Shown here: piece after piece, positions 42,201 to 52,583 of the stretch | Layout of the letters: every line of letters starts with the position of its first letter | Position numbering within the stretch: position 1 is the stretch's first letter | Assembly (NCBI GenBank): GCA_903813345.2 | Contig: CAIIXF020000005.1 | Coordinates: 24,929,375-24,989,374 of the forward strand | Direction: 5' to 3' | DNA from: Owenia fusiformis | Lineage: Eukaryota; Annelida; Polychaeta; Sabellida; Oweniidae | Length of the DNA: 60,000 nt | The notes under the pieces: model-generated | Told to the model about the DNA's origin: nothing | What the model saw: the letters and a program-made list of their open reading frames with translations, nothing else | The model's database searches: none | Program-made: the position numbers and the translations under genes

Positions 42201-45200
42201 AATATGTGGACCAGCCAGAGGGGAAGATTGGAGCAAAGAAGATGAAAAAATTGGAAGAAAAGGCAGCAAAAAGGCAAGCTAGAGAGGTGAGACCTTTATG
42301 ATTATATATGCCATTTGTCAAATATGTTATATCTCTGCATGTAGTCATATATCTGTTACATGTAGTCATATATCTGTACTATTTTATGAAATAAATAAAT
42401 TGGAAATTAGGAAAATTATCTGTTCCTGTAGTCATATATCTTTACTACTTCATGAAATAGATAAATTGGAAATTAGAAAAATGCATCTGTTCATGTAGTC
42501 ATATATCTTTATTACTATATGAAATAGATTGGAAATTGAAAATATATCTGTTCATATAGTCATATTTCCCTGTAGCCATATAAATGTACATGTGTCATGT
42601 AGTTGTATTTCTGTTTTTAGGCTGAGGAACAAGAAAGAGAAGAGAAGAAAAAGAGGGAAGAGATGTTAGAAAAGAAACGTAAGAAAGAAGACGAGAGAGC
42701 TAAAGCAGAAGAGGCAATTAGGGTAAAATTCTTGCATTTGTACACATTATTCCTTACAATATACAGATAAATATTCTCTGATGTATAGATGGCATTATTT
42801 TTGAAAAGGTTATAAGCAGATCAAAATCATTACAGAAAATAACTGATTAAGAGATTTCCTGGGATTTTTTCTCAACAGAGTGCTAAATCCTAATTTTATA
42901 TGTATTGAACAAAAATATCTCAATATTTCGCCATTTTAGCAGTGGCGCAAATAGATTTTCAAAAATAGCACATATTTTATATATTTTTATTTGGCCAACC
43001 AGTTGTTCTTAATGCTGGAGAGATCACTGTGATACAAGATGAGCCCAAAGGACGTAACCCAAGCAAAACTCCATACTAGATGGCTCAGATTTGTTTGAGT
43101 TTTTTTTGTCTCACTCTGTATGACCAATCTTTTGGATTTTGTGATGTCATCTACACCCCAATGTTTCTCTTTCTCAAATACAGAATGGGAGCATAAAGAC
43201 ATACATGAACAAAACTTATTTATTTATTCTATGTTATCTCCAGGAAGAAGAGGAGAAGAAGCTCAAGGAAGAACAGGAGCAAAGAGACCACGAGGAATAC
43301 TTGAAGATGAAAGAAATGTTCTCTGTGGAGGATGAGGGAGAGGTTGGGATCATCACAGAAGAAGATGTGAGTAGAATTTGCGATTTAATGGAGAACCAAG
43401 TAGAATTAACTGGTTAAAGCGAAAATTATGAATTTTCTAGATAGCCCATATATGAATAAAGTAGAATTAGTTGGTACAATCGACAACCAAGTAGATTAGC
43501 TTAAGAGAAAAATCAAATTGAATTTGCTGGTTAAATTGAGATTGAAGTAGAAGTTAGAATTAGGTGGTTAAAGGGAGGATTAAAAAGAATACCTGGCACC
43601 TGGTTTAAGGGAAAAAACATGTAGATTTAGTTGTTAAAAGGGGCAATCGAGGCTAACCCAGCTGAACTTAAGTTCAGTATGATAGTATGCAAAGATAAGT
43701 AAAAATAAAGAAAAATTCTCTTAATACAAAATATGTGAAGCATTTCAATCCTATACCCATCACAGGTTTGATTTAATTGTTTACACATAAGGCTATTAGC
43801 TTGATAAATTAGTTTGTGATCAACCTGAGGTACTCCCCCACAAAAAATGAGCATACCATTTCTGTACAGACTTCCCTTATTAAGGAAATATATTTCGTTT
43901 TGATTGTAATAGGGCGCTTTTGCCTCTAAAATGGGGTCACACAAGGTTGCCTTCTAAAAACAACTTTTTGTATATATTTTATGTCACCACCAAAAGTGGT
44001 GACATATTGTTATGGTCTCCATTTTTTTGACGACAGTTGGCAAGCAGCAGTTGGTGGTTGGTGGTTGGCATCTGTAACAAATTCTAAAAACTACCAATAA
44101 CTTGTCAAATACTGTTTAGACCAACTTCAATTTTTTAAAATCATATTACATACCTAGCGAAGCATTTGTATGGAAGTCAATGGGAAAGTTAGCGAGCTAT
44201 ATCCACCGATATTGCCCGATTACCCCGATATAGCCCGCTTACCTCGTTTTGATATTAGATTTCTTTAATAACCATGATAATATCATGACGTCACGTCATT
44301 GATACAAAGTAACCATGGGAACAAAGGCATGTAATACATCAGTTATGTCACTATGACGTGAAATATGCCTTCGTTCTTGCCCAAATATAGAGCCTCCCAA
44401 GATCGGCCTATATTGGGAGAACTCAGGCATATTTCACGTCATAGTGACATAACCTCTAAGTATGATATCGATTGATTTTGATAAGAATAAGTCATGTCAA
44501 AAAGATGGTTCCCACCGGATGCAAATGTCTGCAATAGTAATCAAATAAATATCTATGATGGCTTAGAAATATGATGATATCCCCATGTTAAGTCAATAGC
44601 ACATATCCCCAAATCCTCTTTTTTCTAAGTGAAACCCCCTGTTACTGGAAAAAATATAACATAAGTCAGTGTAGAGTATACAAATAGGAACACATATATG
44701 CAGTATATGGTTTTTGTGGCTTACACCCGGACAGCAAGCTCCTTATCTAGAGCTCTTAGAAAAATTAGATCAGGGACTGTTTTTAGTTACACTTGGCTGT
44801 TTGCATTACTTGTAGCCTTGGGAATCATGATGTAAAATATTCAGAATTAGTTTTTTTTATCTGATTCAGTAAATACTGGAATTCTAGCAGTCATATAATA
44901 CATGTACTTTGGTTTTCATCATCATCTATGAATTTATTTTTGTTATTTCAGCAACAATCATTACTGCATGAATTCATTGAATATATAAAACAGATGAAAG
45001 TTGTCATGCTGGAAGACCTTGCTACACACTTCAAATTGAAAACACAGGTATGATATGTGCATATGCATAATACTTTGATCATTAAGGCCATTTACAAGCT
45101 GTTTTGTACACTCTAAGTAATGAAATAAATTGAATATCTATAAAAAAATCTATAATGATTTTGGCCATCTACCCCATCTACAAGATCTTTGTGTACACTT

Positions 45201-48200
45201 TGTGTACACTTTTTGAATTAGTACTTAATTCAGGGGCGTAGGAAGGTGTAAATTCAACACTACGCCAAAAAATCCCTCCAAAACTATGAAACAATTGTGT
45301 CAAATATTCTATATTAAAACGCCTATTTTATGCTCGTTAAACGTCATTTTATGGCAATAGAATGCAATGTTTTCATAACCTAAATGTGAACGGAAATGTT
45401 TAAGCGATGCATTTGTATGGGCGATTGGTCATACGTATAGGTTGGCGTTTCGATTTTATATGCAAGCTTAAAATCCTTGATGCCCCTTTTAATGTGCTTA
45501 AAATGTTCGAATGATTTTCATCATTTAAAATCGCCATGGAAAATCACAAATCATTCTCACTTTTCTTATGTCTCGATTTTTAATCATTTTCGAATAATTA
45601 AATTGAGATATAGTATTGTCTGATTCCATCAATGTCTGCAACCTTTTTTATAACACTAATTCGCAAGGCCAAATAAACTTCCCACCACAAAGGTCAAATC
45701 GAGGTCAACGTGACTTAAGGGGTGCCAAAAATGTTATATTTCCTAAAACAATAATCTATTATCTTTCAAATGAAATAAAAATCTAGGTAATAGCTTTTCT
45801 AGACCTGAAATCGATGGAACGCGTATTTGAGTAATCAACATTTTCAAGTTGTTTTTGTCTTTAACATTCATATTTCAAGAAGTACTACCAATAACAATTG
45901 GTGATTTAGTAAGAAAATAGATAATTGCTGACTTAACTATAATTTCTGTCTATGATTTTGCCTAGCAACGGAATATAAATCGATATTGTGAAATTGAAAA
46001 ATTGGGGGTAGAGGAGAATAAAAAAAATATACATCTCAATTAAAGAGGCTTATCATTATAATTAAACGAGACCACAGTTTGATTGCATAAGCATTACAGA
46101 ACATGTGCAAAAAATTGCAAAGGTATTCATCAAGTAGTTTTTGAAAAAAACTGTTTTTTCTCAAATTCGTGAAGAGAACGCGAATCACGAATATTTGGCG
46201 AAATTGTATTTTAGTTTTAAAATCCATAAGATAGTCAATAGTGGCTCGATTATCATGAAATAAAGCATGTTACTTTTTGCATTTTCTAGGATTAGAATTA
46301 TAGAAACAAGGAAACTTTCAATATTTTATTTTTCAAAAAGTGTTATTTATCTGTGGCCCAGATTAGAAAAATAACAGAGGCACAAAAACATACAAAAGAG
46401 TACTATTGAAAAAACGAGCATATCATATGGTATCCACAAAACATTTCTTTAGGCTAGTGTGCTCGAGATTACTTTTGGACAATACAATGAGAAAATATGA
46501 ATAAAGAACATAGGAAAATTAATAAGCCTTTTTATTCTCACTTTTCAACACTACGCACTGGCGTTTTGGCGTACATTGTTCCTACGCCACTGTAATTGAT
46601 TAAAATGGGAAGTCAGAAAATCATTACAATATTTCAAAAAGCCCTTATTTGAGCAAATTGAATATCTCACTTGAATGCGTTTCAGAGGCTGATGATAATG
46701 AAGCCTATTTTTCAATTACCGATGGCGAATGGACGAATTTTTGATTGTATTATTTTACTTTGTTATAAACAGAAAATTTTAATTTCTATTTGTCCATTTC
46801 ATTTCCTTCTCAAACAGAGGACCTATTCCCACTAGATATAACCTATCCAATTTTTACAAATCTTATAACCAGTTTTGAAATCAAAAGCTACATCTTTCGT
46901 AAAAAGAATTGGAGCCATTTTGAAATTAGTGGCCACTTTAAAAATTCCTTTTTGGGTAGAGGTTCTATGATCCTAATATACTTGCATATAAAGATTAAAT
47001 CGAATCCATGTTCTTATATTTGAGAAAACAAGGATTATATATTTTAAAGGTGACCGTGTCCATATTGGAAATTCCTTCAGAGCAGAGTGTCTCACCTACA
47101 AGGTGTCACCTTATAAAATTTGAAACAAATCTGTCAACTTTTATTTGAGTTTTCACCCAGACAGATGGATGGATGGATGGACAAATAGCTTTTTTATCAC
47201 GAAATGTGTTTATTTTGTATTTTGTACATGCTGTACATATTTGAGATGGTAATGAATATATTGGCTGGTCAATTACACATACACATATTGTTTGCTATTT
47301 TGTCATCCCTTATAACTTATAATTCTGACATTAATTATTATTATTATGTGAAGGCCATTTTACAAATTTCAAGGTTGCCCAATGATAATTTAGTCAGCTC
47401 GATAATTGGACGATTAACAATAATTTATCACAGAAAAAATGCCTGTAGTACTTCAGCAACCTCAAATTGGTTGAAATTACAATCTATTGTGTGGTCTATT
47501 GTGTGGTCTATTTTAAGCGGCCATTTGTCAATTTTATGATTCTTGGCCATTTCTCTGATTACTGTTATATGCATAATTATTATCCCATCTGACAAAGTTT
47601 GGTAGGGTTATAGAGAACCCATTCGTCGGTTCGGTCGTCTATCCATCCATTCGTCTGTCTGTCTATCCATCCGTTCATCTGTCCGTCTGTCCATCCATTC
47701 TTCTGTCCATCCGTCAGTCGTTCATGTGTTCAGGCCACAACTCAATCTCTAGAGTACCAGTTGACAGATTTTGTCCAGAATTTTATAGGCTTATGCCAAA
47801 ATTTTGTAGGACCTCTGCCAAAAGGAGACAATGCTACTCGACTACTTCTTGGTTACTTTTGTTATGTAATGTCCAGAGTGACTTGAGATTTAATTTAATA
47901 TGTTTTGTTCGGTGGAATTTGCTACTCTGCAGAGTTGCTGTTTTCCAGTTTTCAGAATGTATCAGGTGTATTCAGTTGTAATGTGATGAGAATCTGGTCT
48001 TGTTTTGTATATTCTATAATTAATTGGGTATTAAGGCAATCCATGTGAAAATTCTGAAATAAACATGATTTATTATATGTTATAAACCTTGGGCTTTCTA
48101 GCCTCAAAGAAGGCTGAAATTTTTTTCTTTCTGAAAAAAATATATTTTTGGGAATACTGTCAGTATTTATTACATATTTGAGATAATTTTGTAAATTCAG

Positions 48201-48622
48201 AAGTTTCTGTTTACAATTTGTAGTTTTTGTCCAATACTATTTTTATTTTTAAAAATACCATATTGTTTAAATATAAAATGTCTCAGATTTGATGTGTTGT
48301 AAAGATAAGATCTTTTTGATTTTAAAATTTTTTTTATCAGTGAAAGATGAATGGTTAAATGTTATTGAGACATGTTTTCTTTCAGGAATGTATAGACAGA
48401 GTAAATGATCTCCTGGAGGATGGTCAATTATCTGGAGTCATGGATGACAGAGGAAAGTTTATATATATCACGCAGGATGAACTTGAAGCTGTCGCAAAAT
48501 TTATCAAACAGCGTGGACGTGTATCTATTGTAGAATTGGCCGAATCTAGTAATCAGTTAATCAATCTCAATCCTGATAATATGGATACAATGCAGAAACT
48601 TCTCGGTGAAACTTCGGCATAG
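39151..48622 (+). CDS. DDRGK1: DDRGK domain-containing protein 1 (UFBP1), complete, 7 exons
   Basis: Exons 39151-39238, 41759-41890, 42171-42286, 42621-42722, 43244-43366, 44952-45047 and 48386-48622. All are GT-AG, phases agree, 894 nt, 297 residues (human 314). Known role: ER-membrane adaptor of the UFL1 UFM1-ligase complex, used in ribosome UFMylation, ER-phagy and ER homeostasis. Seen: N-terminal membrane anchor (residues 4-24, [18 protein letters not shown]); an Arg-rich linker; [13 protein letters not shown] (about 91-103); a long Glu/Lys/Arg coiled coil (about 95-170) ending [13 protein letters not shown]; an acidic patch [13 protein letters not shown]; then the C-terminal winged-helix/PCI-like domain with [17 protein letters not shown], the naming motif DDRGK at 239-243 followed by FIYIT, and [14 protein letters not shown]. 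The order and wording match the human protein throughout. Introns are loaded with transposable elements. Confidence 0.97.
39357..39902. mobile_element. Fold-back element, 546 bp, ends TTATCCCGTTCCCGG
   Basis: TTATCCCGTTCCCGGACTAT at 39357 is inverted at 39883-39902. Pairing continues through TTTGCCTGTACGATTACAAC, TTGGGAGA, GGGGCGTAGAT and TGGGT(T)TATCGGCAGAACG, giving arms of about 190 bp. The ORF at 39419-39664 lies in the left arm and centre and is not a gene. Located in DDRGK1 intron 1. Confidence 0.82.
39903..41588. other. DDRGK1 intron 1, remainder
   Basis: Contains a 31-bp tandem pair (CATACTGATTACTGAACACG, 41128-41189) and a terminal word of the interspersed family (TTATCCCATCGAACAAAGTT, 41407). 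No exon except the decoy at 41605. Confidence 0.5.
41128..41189. repeat. Tandem pair, 31-bp unit
   Basis: CATACTGATTACTGAACACG followed by AT(A/G)TAATGT occurs twice in a row. Confidence 0.85.
41589..41651 (+). pseudogene. Decoy copy of the DDRGK1 exon 2 acceptor and exon start, with in-frame stop
   Basis: ATTCTTTACAGGGTATGATG followed by ATGCTGCAGAACCTGCAGAA is a near copy of the true intron-exon junction 150 bp downstream (ATTCTTTACAGGGGATGATG...). Spliced from exon 1 it would read [11 protein letters not shown] and stop (TAG). A GT donor-like GGATG|GTAATG follows at 41651/41652, so a 47-nt poison exon is possible. Confidence 0.7.
41759..41890 (+). CDS. DDRGK1: DDRGK1 exon 2
   Basis: 132 nt, acceptor TTTACAG, donor [24 protein letters not shown] then [16 protein letters not shown]: the Arg/Ala-rich linker after the anchor. 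Confidence 0.93.
42171..42286 (+). CDS. DDRGK1: DDRGK1 exon 3
   Basis: 116 nt, acceptor TTTACAG, donor [24 protein letters not shown] then [18 protein letters not shown], matching KIGAKKLRKLEEKQARK of human DDRGK1. Confidence 0.95.
42338..42590. repeat. 66-67-bp tandem repeat, about 3.5 copies
   Basis: TGTAGTCATATATCT recurs at 42361, 42427 and 42494, with TGAAATA(A)ATAAATTGGAAA between. In DDRGK1 intron 3. Confidence 0.8.
42621..42722 (+). CDS. DDRGK1: DDRGK1 exon 4
   Basis: 102 nt, phase 0-0, acceptor TTTTTAG, donor GTAAAA. Entirely charged coiled coil ([20 protein letters not shown]...). Confidence 0.93.
43244..43366 (+). CDS. DDRGK1: DDRGK1 exon 5
   Basis: 123 nt, phase 0-0, acceptor CTCCAG, donor GTGAGT. 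Ends the coiled coil ([15 protein letters not shown]) and gives the acidic [15 protein letters not shown]. Confidence 0.95.
43981..44080. repeat. Dispersed repeat with TGTCACCACC / GTGGTGACAT ends, copy 3
   Basis: ATGTCACCACCAAAAGTGGTGACATATTG followed by GTTGGTGGTTGG...ATCTGTAACAAAT, the reverse of the copy at 22708-22806. Described here in short words only: TGTCACCACC, GTGGTGACAT. Confidence 0.55.
44342..44453. repeat. Perfect 29-bp inverted repeat
   Basis: GTTATGTCACTATGACGTGA and AATATGCCT at 44342-44370 pair exactly with 44425-44453. A second inner pair (CCCAAATATAG / CTATATTGGG) lies in the loop. The arm contains a TGACGT half-CRE. Confidence 0.93.
44952..45047 (+). CDS. DDRGK1: DDRGK1 exon 6
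   Basis: 96 nt, phase 0-0, acceptor TTTCAG, donor [26 protein letters not shown] then [12 protein letters not shown]: start of the winged-helix domain. Confidence 0.95.
45231..46592. mobile_element. Non-autonomous hAT-like transposon, 1362 bp, TSD TAATT
   Basis: Left end CAGGGGCGTAGGAAGG, right end complement CAGTGGCGTAGGAACAATG. AACACTACGCC recurs inside both ends. TAATT flanks both sides (45226-45230, 46593-46597). No transposase frame. In DDRGK1 intron 6. Confidence 0.82.
46785..47200. repeat. Diverged copies of the 146-bp satellite family with GATGGATGGATGG end
   Basis: CAGAGGACCTATTCCCA, GAGCCATTTTGAAATTAGTG, GCCACTTTAAAAATTCC, TTTGAAACAAATCTGTCAAC, then CAGATGGATGGATGGATGG. Confidence 0.65.
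47625..47720. repeat. TCCATCCGTCTGTC microsatellite-like tract
   Basis: Interrupted CCATC, GTCTGTC and CCGTC words over about 95 bp. Confidence 0.75.
48386..48622 (+). CDS. DDRGK1: DDRGK1 exon 7 (DDRGK motif, stop)
   Basis: Acceptor TTTCAG, stop TAG 48620-48622. Contains [12 protein letters not shown] and [20 protein letters not shown], the most conserved part of the family. Confidence 0.97.
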   Translation, partial: ECIDRVNDLLEDGQLSGVMDDRGKFIYITQDELEAVAKFIKQRGRVSIVELAESSNQLINLNPDNMDTMQKLLGETSA

Positions 48623-48749
48623 CAATATTTCTTGTAAATTGTCATTCATTTATACAAGGCAGTCATTTGTAAATATCACTAGAAAAAATAAGAAATATTG
48701 AATTGACCACCTTGTATAAATCATGATTAATTGGTATTTATTTGTACAC

Positions 48750-48769
48750 AATAAATTGTTAAAAATAAA
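48750..48769 (+). terminator. Two AATAAA signals of DDRGK1
   Basis: AATAAA at 48750-48755 and 48764-48769, about 130 nt after the stop codon. This implies a short 3' UTR. Confidence 0.7.
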
Positions 48770-48949
48770 GTGATAATATCATTTGGTTTCATTTCTAAAA
48801 TATTGAATTCTGTAAGTTATTGAGACATATTGTTGAAAACTGGTTTAATTGGTGTACTCTTCTTGCAAAAGTAATTTTCGTTAATCTGATGTTTCCTCCC
48901 CATGAGTATAAATTACTGGAAGTAGTGGTTAACTTGTTAACTATAGCTT

Positions 48950-49210
48950 TTATTGGGGTGAGGTCTTATTATCCTGAGAGTGGTCTGTAATTAAAGGTAT
49001 CGTCACATAGAATGTTGTCTGGCCATCATCTATTGCTATATGTCCAGTGTATTTATTTATACTGTTTGGTATATAAAATCTGTCTTTAAATATGTGGCAG
49101 TCAGTTGAGCCATTGCCAATATTTGTATATATATTTACACAGTTAAACATGTGTGAGAGGAACACCCTTGGTACCTTTAAAGATGTTTCACAGCCAAAGT
49201 GAACTTTCAA
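48950..49210 (-). CDS. Possible coding exon, not recognised
   Basis: An 86-residue open frame with mixed, protein-like composition (VPRVFLSHMFNC, FYIPNSINKY, DDGQTTFYVTIPLI). It begins after a pyrimidine-rich stretch with AG (CTTCTTTTTTGAAAG), as a terminal exon might. An AATAAA overlaps its stop codon, which is unusual for a real polyadenylation signal. No upstream exon was found and no family is recognised. It could be an old gene fragment or chance. Confidence 0.2.
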   Translation of the reverse strand: MKVHFGCETSLKVPRVFLSHMFNCVNIYTNIGNGSTDCHIFKDRFYIPNSINKYTGHIAIDDGQTTFYVTIPLITDHSQDNKTSPQ

Positions 49211-49315
49211 AAAAGAAGTGGGTTAACAGTAAATTAAATGCTTTTCTACCTACAGTTCAATCAAAAATTCCATTTGAAGTTTGAAATAAATCAGTATACA
49301 TTATAGTACTTTTTG

Positions 49316-50152
49316 GCTCACACAGTGAGCCTATGGGATCGACCAGGCATCCGTCCGTCCATCCATTGGTCCATCTGTCGGTCCGTCTGTCAACATTGGC
49401 TGCACAAATTTAAACTGCTATTCAGATTGAGTCATATCCACATTCATTTTATGCATATCCATAATGCCTATTTGACCTATCATCGCCATTTCCCAAGTTT
49501 GCCCGGTTTCTGAGAAATTGATGATTTTGACATCAAAAAGTCAAATTTTCTTTAAATACTAGACACTTTGTTGAAGTAGAACTTTCAAATAACTTGTAGT
49601 AGTTGCTGTATATGCAACTTATGTTCTCTGAAGATTTCAAAGCTCTTGAAATTACAGTTTTTGGTGTTTACTCTATAAAATTTGACAAAAAGTAGGACTT
49701 AGTCATTTTCAGGAAACTTTATCATGTATAAAGTTAATCATCATTGGCTGCACAAATTAAAACTGCTGATCATATTGAGTCATATTCACATTCATTTTAT
49801 GCATATCCATAATGCCTGTTTGACCTATCATCGCCATTTCTCAAGTTTGCCCAGTTTCCGAGAAATTGCCTATTTTGACGTCAAAAAGTCAAATTAATTG
49901 ACTAACTGAACAATTGACTAACTTAAACTGATAGGCAAATCTGACTTGAGAAACTGAGTACTGAGTAACTAAAAAACTGACTAGGTACCTAAGTCTTAAA
50001 CTGAGTACATAAATTGAGTACTGAGTAACTAAGAAAGTGAGTAGTAAACGAAGTCCGTCCGTCTGTCAACATTGGCCGCACAAATTAATACTGCTATTCA
50101 GATTGAGTGATATCCACATTCATTTTATGCATATCCACTACACTGTGTGAGC
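49316..50152. mobile_element. Repeat element with 12-bp inverted ends GCTCACACAGTG and internal triplication
   Basis: GCTCACACAGTG (49316-49327) is exactly inverted at 50141-50152. Inside, a segment beginning CATTGGC(T/C)GCACAAATT and containing CATTCATTTTATGCATATCC occurs three times (49390, 49742, 50069). ACTGAGTACTGAGTAACTA repeats fill 49905-50045. Confidence 0.7.
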
Positions 50153-50412
50153 ACAGGACCGTGGGTCCTTTATTGTATTAAGCCATAAATATGGGTTTTT
50201 TTACTGTTAAAATGTTTGATTGCAAACCACCCTCACAGAAAACATCTATAGTGAAGAAGGAATTTCAAAATAACATTATTACTTAATTCTGTGTGTCTGT
50301 TGACAAGGTATTACATCTATTTCTGAATCCTCCTACTAATAATGGTATTTGTAGTTGTTTTCTGTGGGAGAAGTTCAAGGTATCATGGCATCTTTCAAGC
50401 TTCAAAAGCAAG

Positions 50413-50595
50413 TACAGTGAAACCTGTAAAGTGGAACACCTCTTGAAGTGGAACACCTCTGTTAGTGCAACAGTTCTCAAGAATCCCAAGGTCAACTGAC
50501 TTAATGTTAAGTGAACCTCTATAAGTGGAACACCTCCCAAGTGGAACACTTTTTATAGGTACCAAATGTGTTCCACTTAGACAGGTTTTACTGTA
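50413..50595. mobile_element. Pogo/Tc1-mariner-type MITE, about 180 bp, TA target duplication
   Basis: TACAGTGAAACCTGTAAAGT at 50413 and the complement of ACTTAGACAGGTTTTACTGTA ending at 50595, TA at each edge. GTGGAACACC recurs inside. A degenerate copy lies at 28540-28670. Confidence 0.8.
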
Positions 50596-50664
50596 TAACT
50601 CCACATTATTGGGGATAATAGTATATAGTGATAATTTCACCAATATTTATATTCATGTGTGGTA

Positions 50665-50880
50665 TATTTGAGGAAAACTAAAGATCTTTACAATAAATAA
50701 TACACTCATTTTTTTATTATCCAATTTATAACATATTGTAGACCTTTGGGGAAATATCATACTTGAAGAAAATAGGAAAATATAAAAAATGAAAATATTG
50801 GTAGGTCAGCTATGTACATTGCTTGCAATTTTGTCACTATCTCCCTATGGATCTGATTCTCCCTTTAATAATCAATTTAG
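50665..50880. repeat. Dispersed repeat family, copy 2 (see 6255-6530)
   Basis: TTTGAGGAAAACTAAAGATC, AATTTATAACATATTGTAG, TTGCTTGCAATTTTGTCAC and GATCTGATTCTCCCTTTAAT, same order as copy 1. Confidence 0.6.
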
Positions 50881-51980
50881 AGTTGTGAGCCTAACATGAT
50901 ATATAGACCCTGCTCTTTGCTTTAAAGTGCAATTACAGCTTAAATCTACCTAATGTATATTTAGAAAATGTCACCACAAAGTTTTTATTTTGTGCCTTTG
51001 ATAACAGTGAGTATACCAAATATAAGGATACTGCTTAAGTCATCTTCTACCTCATGGGTTTTGATAAATAGCAAATAATGTTAAAAATAGAGGAAACTTA
51101 TGCAAAAAGTTTGACGCCAGAAATTGAGTGACTTGGACTCTGTTTGGACTTGGACTTGGAAAATGTTACTTACTGTTATTTCACCATCAGTCATTTTCAC
51201 ATAATGAACTTTTGAGTGATTTGACTCTCTTTTTTTTATTTTTGAACATGTGTATTGTAAAAGATGATTGTATGAATCGTATTGATTTTTTATCTCTCAT
51301 ATCATGGTACCCCCACTAGATATAGCAACGACACTGAATATATGACCAATTGCCGCACAAAAACTTGTATTTGCTATCTTATAAGTATAGTCTTGTTCTT
51401 CAACCTCTAAATATGATGATAGTTGACCTATTAATATAACTCCATGTATATATGAATGCAGATCTGCTCACAGTATCAGTGAGGCATGTTTACTAGTATG
51501 ACAAATTGAATTCATATGCTTCTGTATATCTTCTAGTTTATATAACAGGGTGGGCCAAAATGTCTATGTTTTTTCATTTAGTGATGACTTTTTTTTTTAA
51601 TATCGCATATATTTTGGAAATAGCTTTAATGTACATGTAGATGCAGGAATCATGTTCGCAACTGTTCTTCAAATGAGATTTCCATCAGGGGTTTCTCCAG
51701 GAAAGGTTAATAGACACTAGAGATCAAAATGAAAATATACAGTTGTTAGGATAACATTCAAAGCAAATGGTGTTTAGTATATTCTCAAAGGATTTCAAGG
51801 CAAAAATGGAATATTTAAAGAATCCTTATAGGCTTATAAGTTTGAGGAAGAATCACTAGTTTAGCATCAAGAAAATGAGAAAAAAGGTAAATGGGAAAAT
51901 GTCCCTGTATATGGAAAATATTCTTAATTTGGTAATGAAGATCAGTTAAAAAAAAACATTTTGTCACTGTTTTACATGAC
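50881..51980. other. Intergenic AT-rich DNA
   Basis: One mariner-type end word (ACAGGGTGGGCCAAAATG, 51547) without a visible partner. The ORF at 51128-51319 is unsupported. Nothing else was seen. Confidence 0.5.
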
Positions 51981-52583
51981 TTAAAGGAATATTCCTTGCC
52001 AGACTATTTCTCTCCTGATATGGTAGCTACAATCATATATATACTTTACATTTAGCACGGGAAAATGTTTTCATATGGTCAATATTGATCATTTAAAAAT
52101 GTAGTACTCATTCCCCGTAAGCTGCCATCTTTTCAGATTTCTTTCAGGAAGTGATGTCATCGACTCTCACCTGTTATAACCTTGTCTATTACAGTATAGG
52201 AAAGAAGTACAAAATCACTTCTAAACAAGAAGCCCTTATCTTCTGAGTAAAAATATTTTCAGGAGTGTCAACTTAGAACTAATAAAAAAGAGATCATCAA
52301 AAGGATTTTAATCATAGACCAAATTGAAAAAAATATTCAGCTGGTTAAGTAATTCTAATAGCTCCTTACCTAATGTTAAATGCAAAGTTGAGAGTCGATG
52401 ACATCACTTCCTGAGTGAAATTTTAAAAGATGGCAGCCTACTGGAATTGAGCACTACATTTTTAAGTGATCAATATTGACCATTTCAAAACATTTTTCTG
52501 TTTTTTGATAAACTTGTAAGTATGTATATGGTTATAGCTACCATATTAGGAGAGAGATGGTCTGGCAAGGAATACCCCTTTAA
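51981..52583. mobile_element. Fold-back element, 603 bp, TTAA target duplication
   Basis: TTAA at 51981-51984 and 52580-52583. Arms of about 190 bp begin AGGAATATTCCTTGCCAGA / AGGGGTATTCCTTGCCAGA and run through GATATGGTAGCTA, ATCAATATTGACC and GAGAGTCGATGACATCACTT. TTAA duplications are typical of piggyBac-like and Kolobok elements. No ORF. Confidence 0.85.

Larger units (their letters stand above)
43367..44951. other. DDRGK1 intron 5: degenerate repeats and hairpin
   Basis: 43400-43640 holds degenerate AGTAGAATTAGTTGGTTAAA-like words. A reversed TGTCACCAC repeat copy lies at 43981-44080 and a long hairpin at 44342-44453. No exon. Confidence 0.55.
46598..48385. other. DDRGK1 intron 6, remainder
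   Basis: Contains diverged satellite copies (46785-47200) and a CCATC/GTCTGTC-rich microsatellite (47625-47720), then AT-rich DNA to exon 7. ORFs at 47204-47539 and 47724-47981 are unsupported. Confidence 0.5.
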
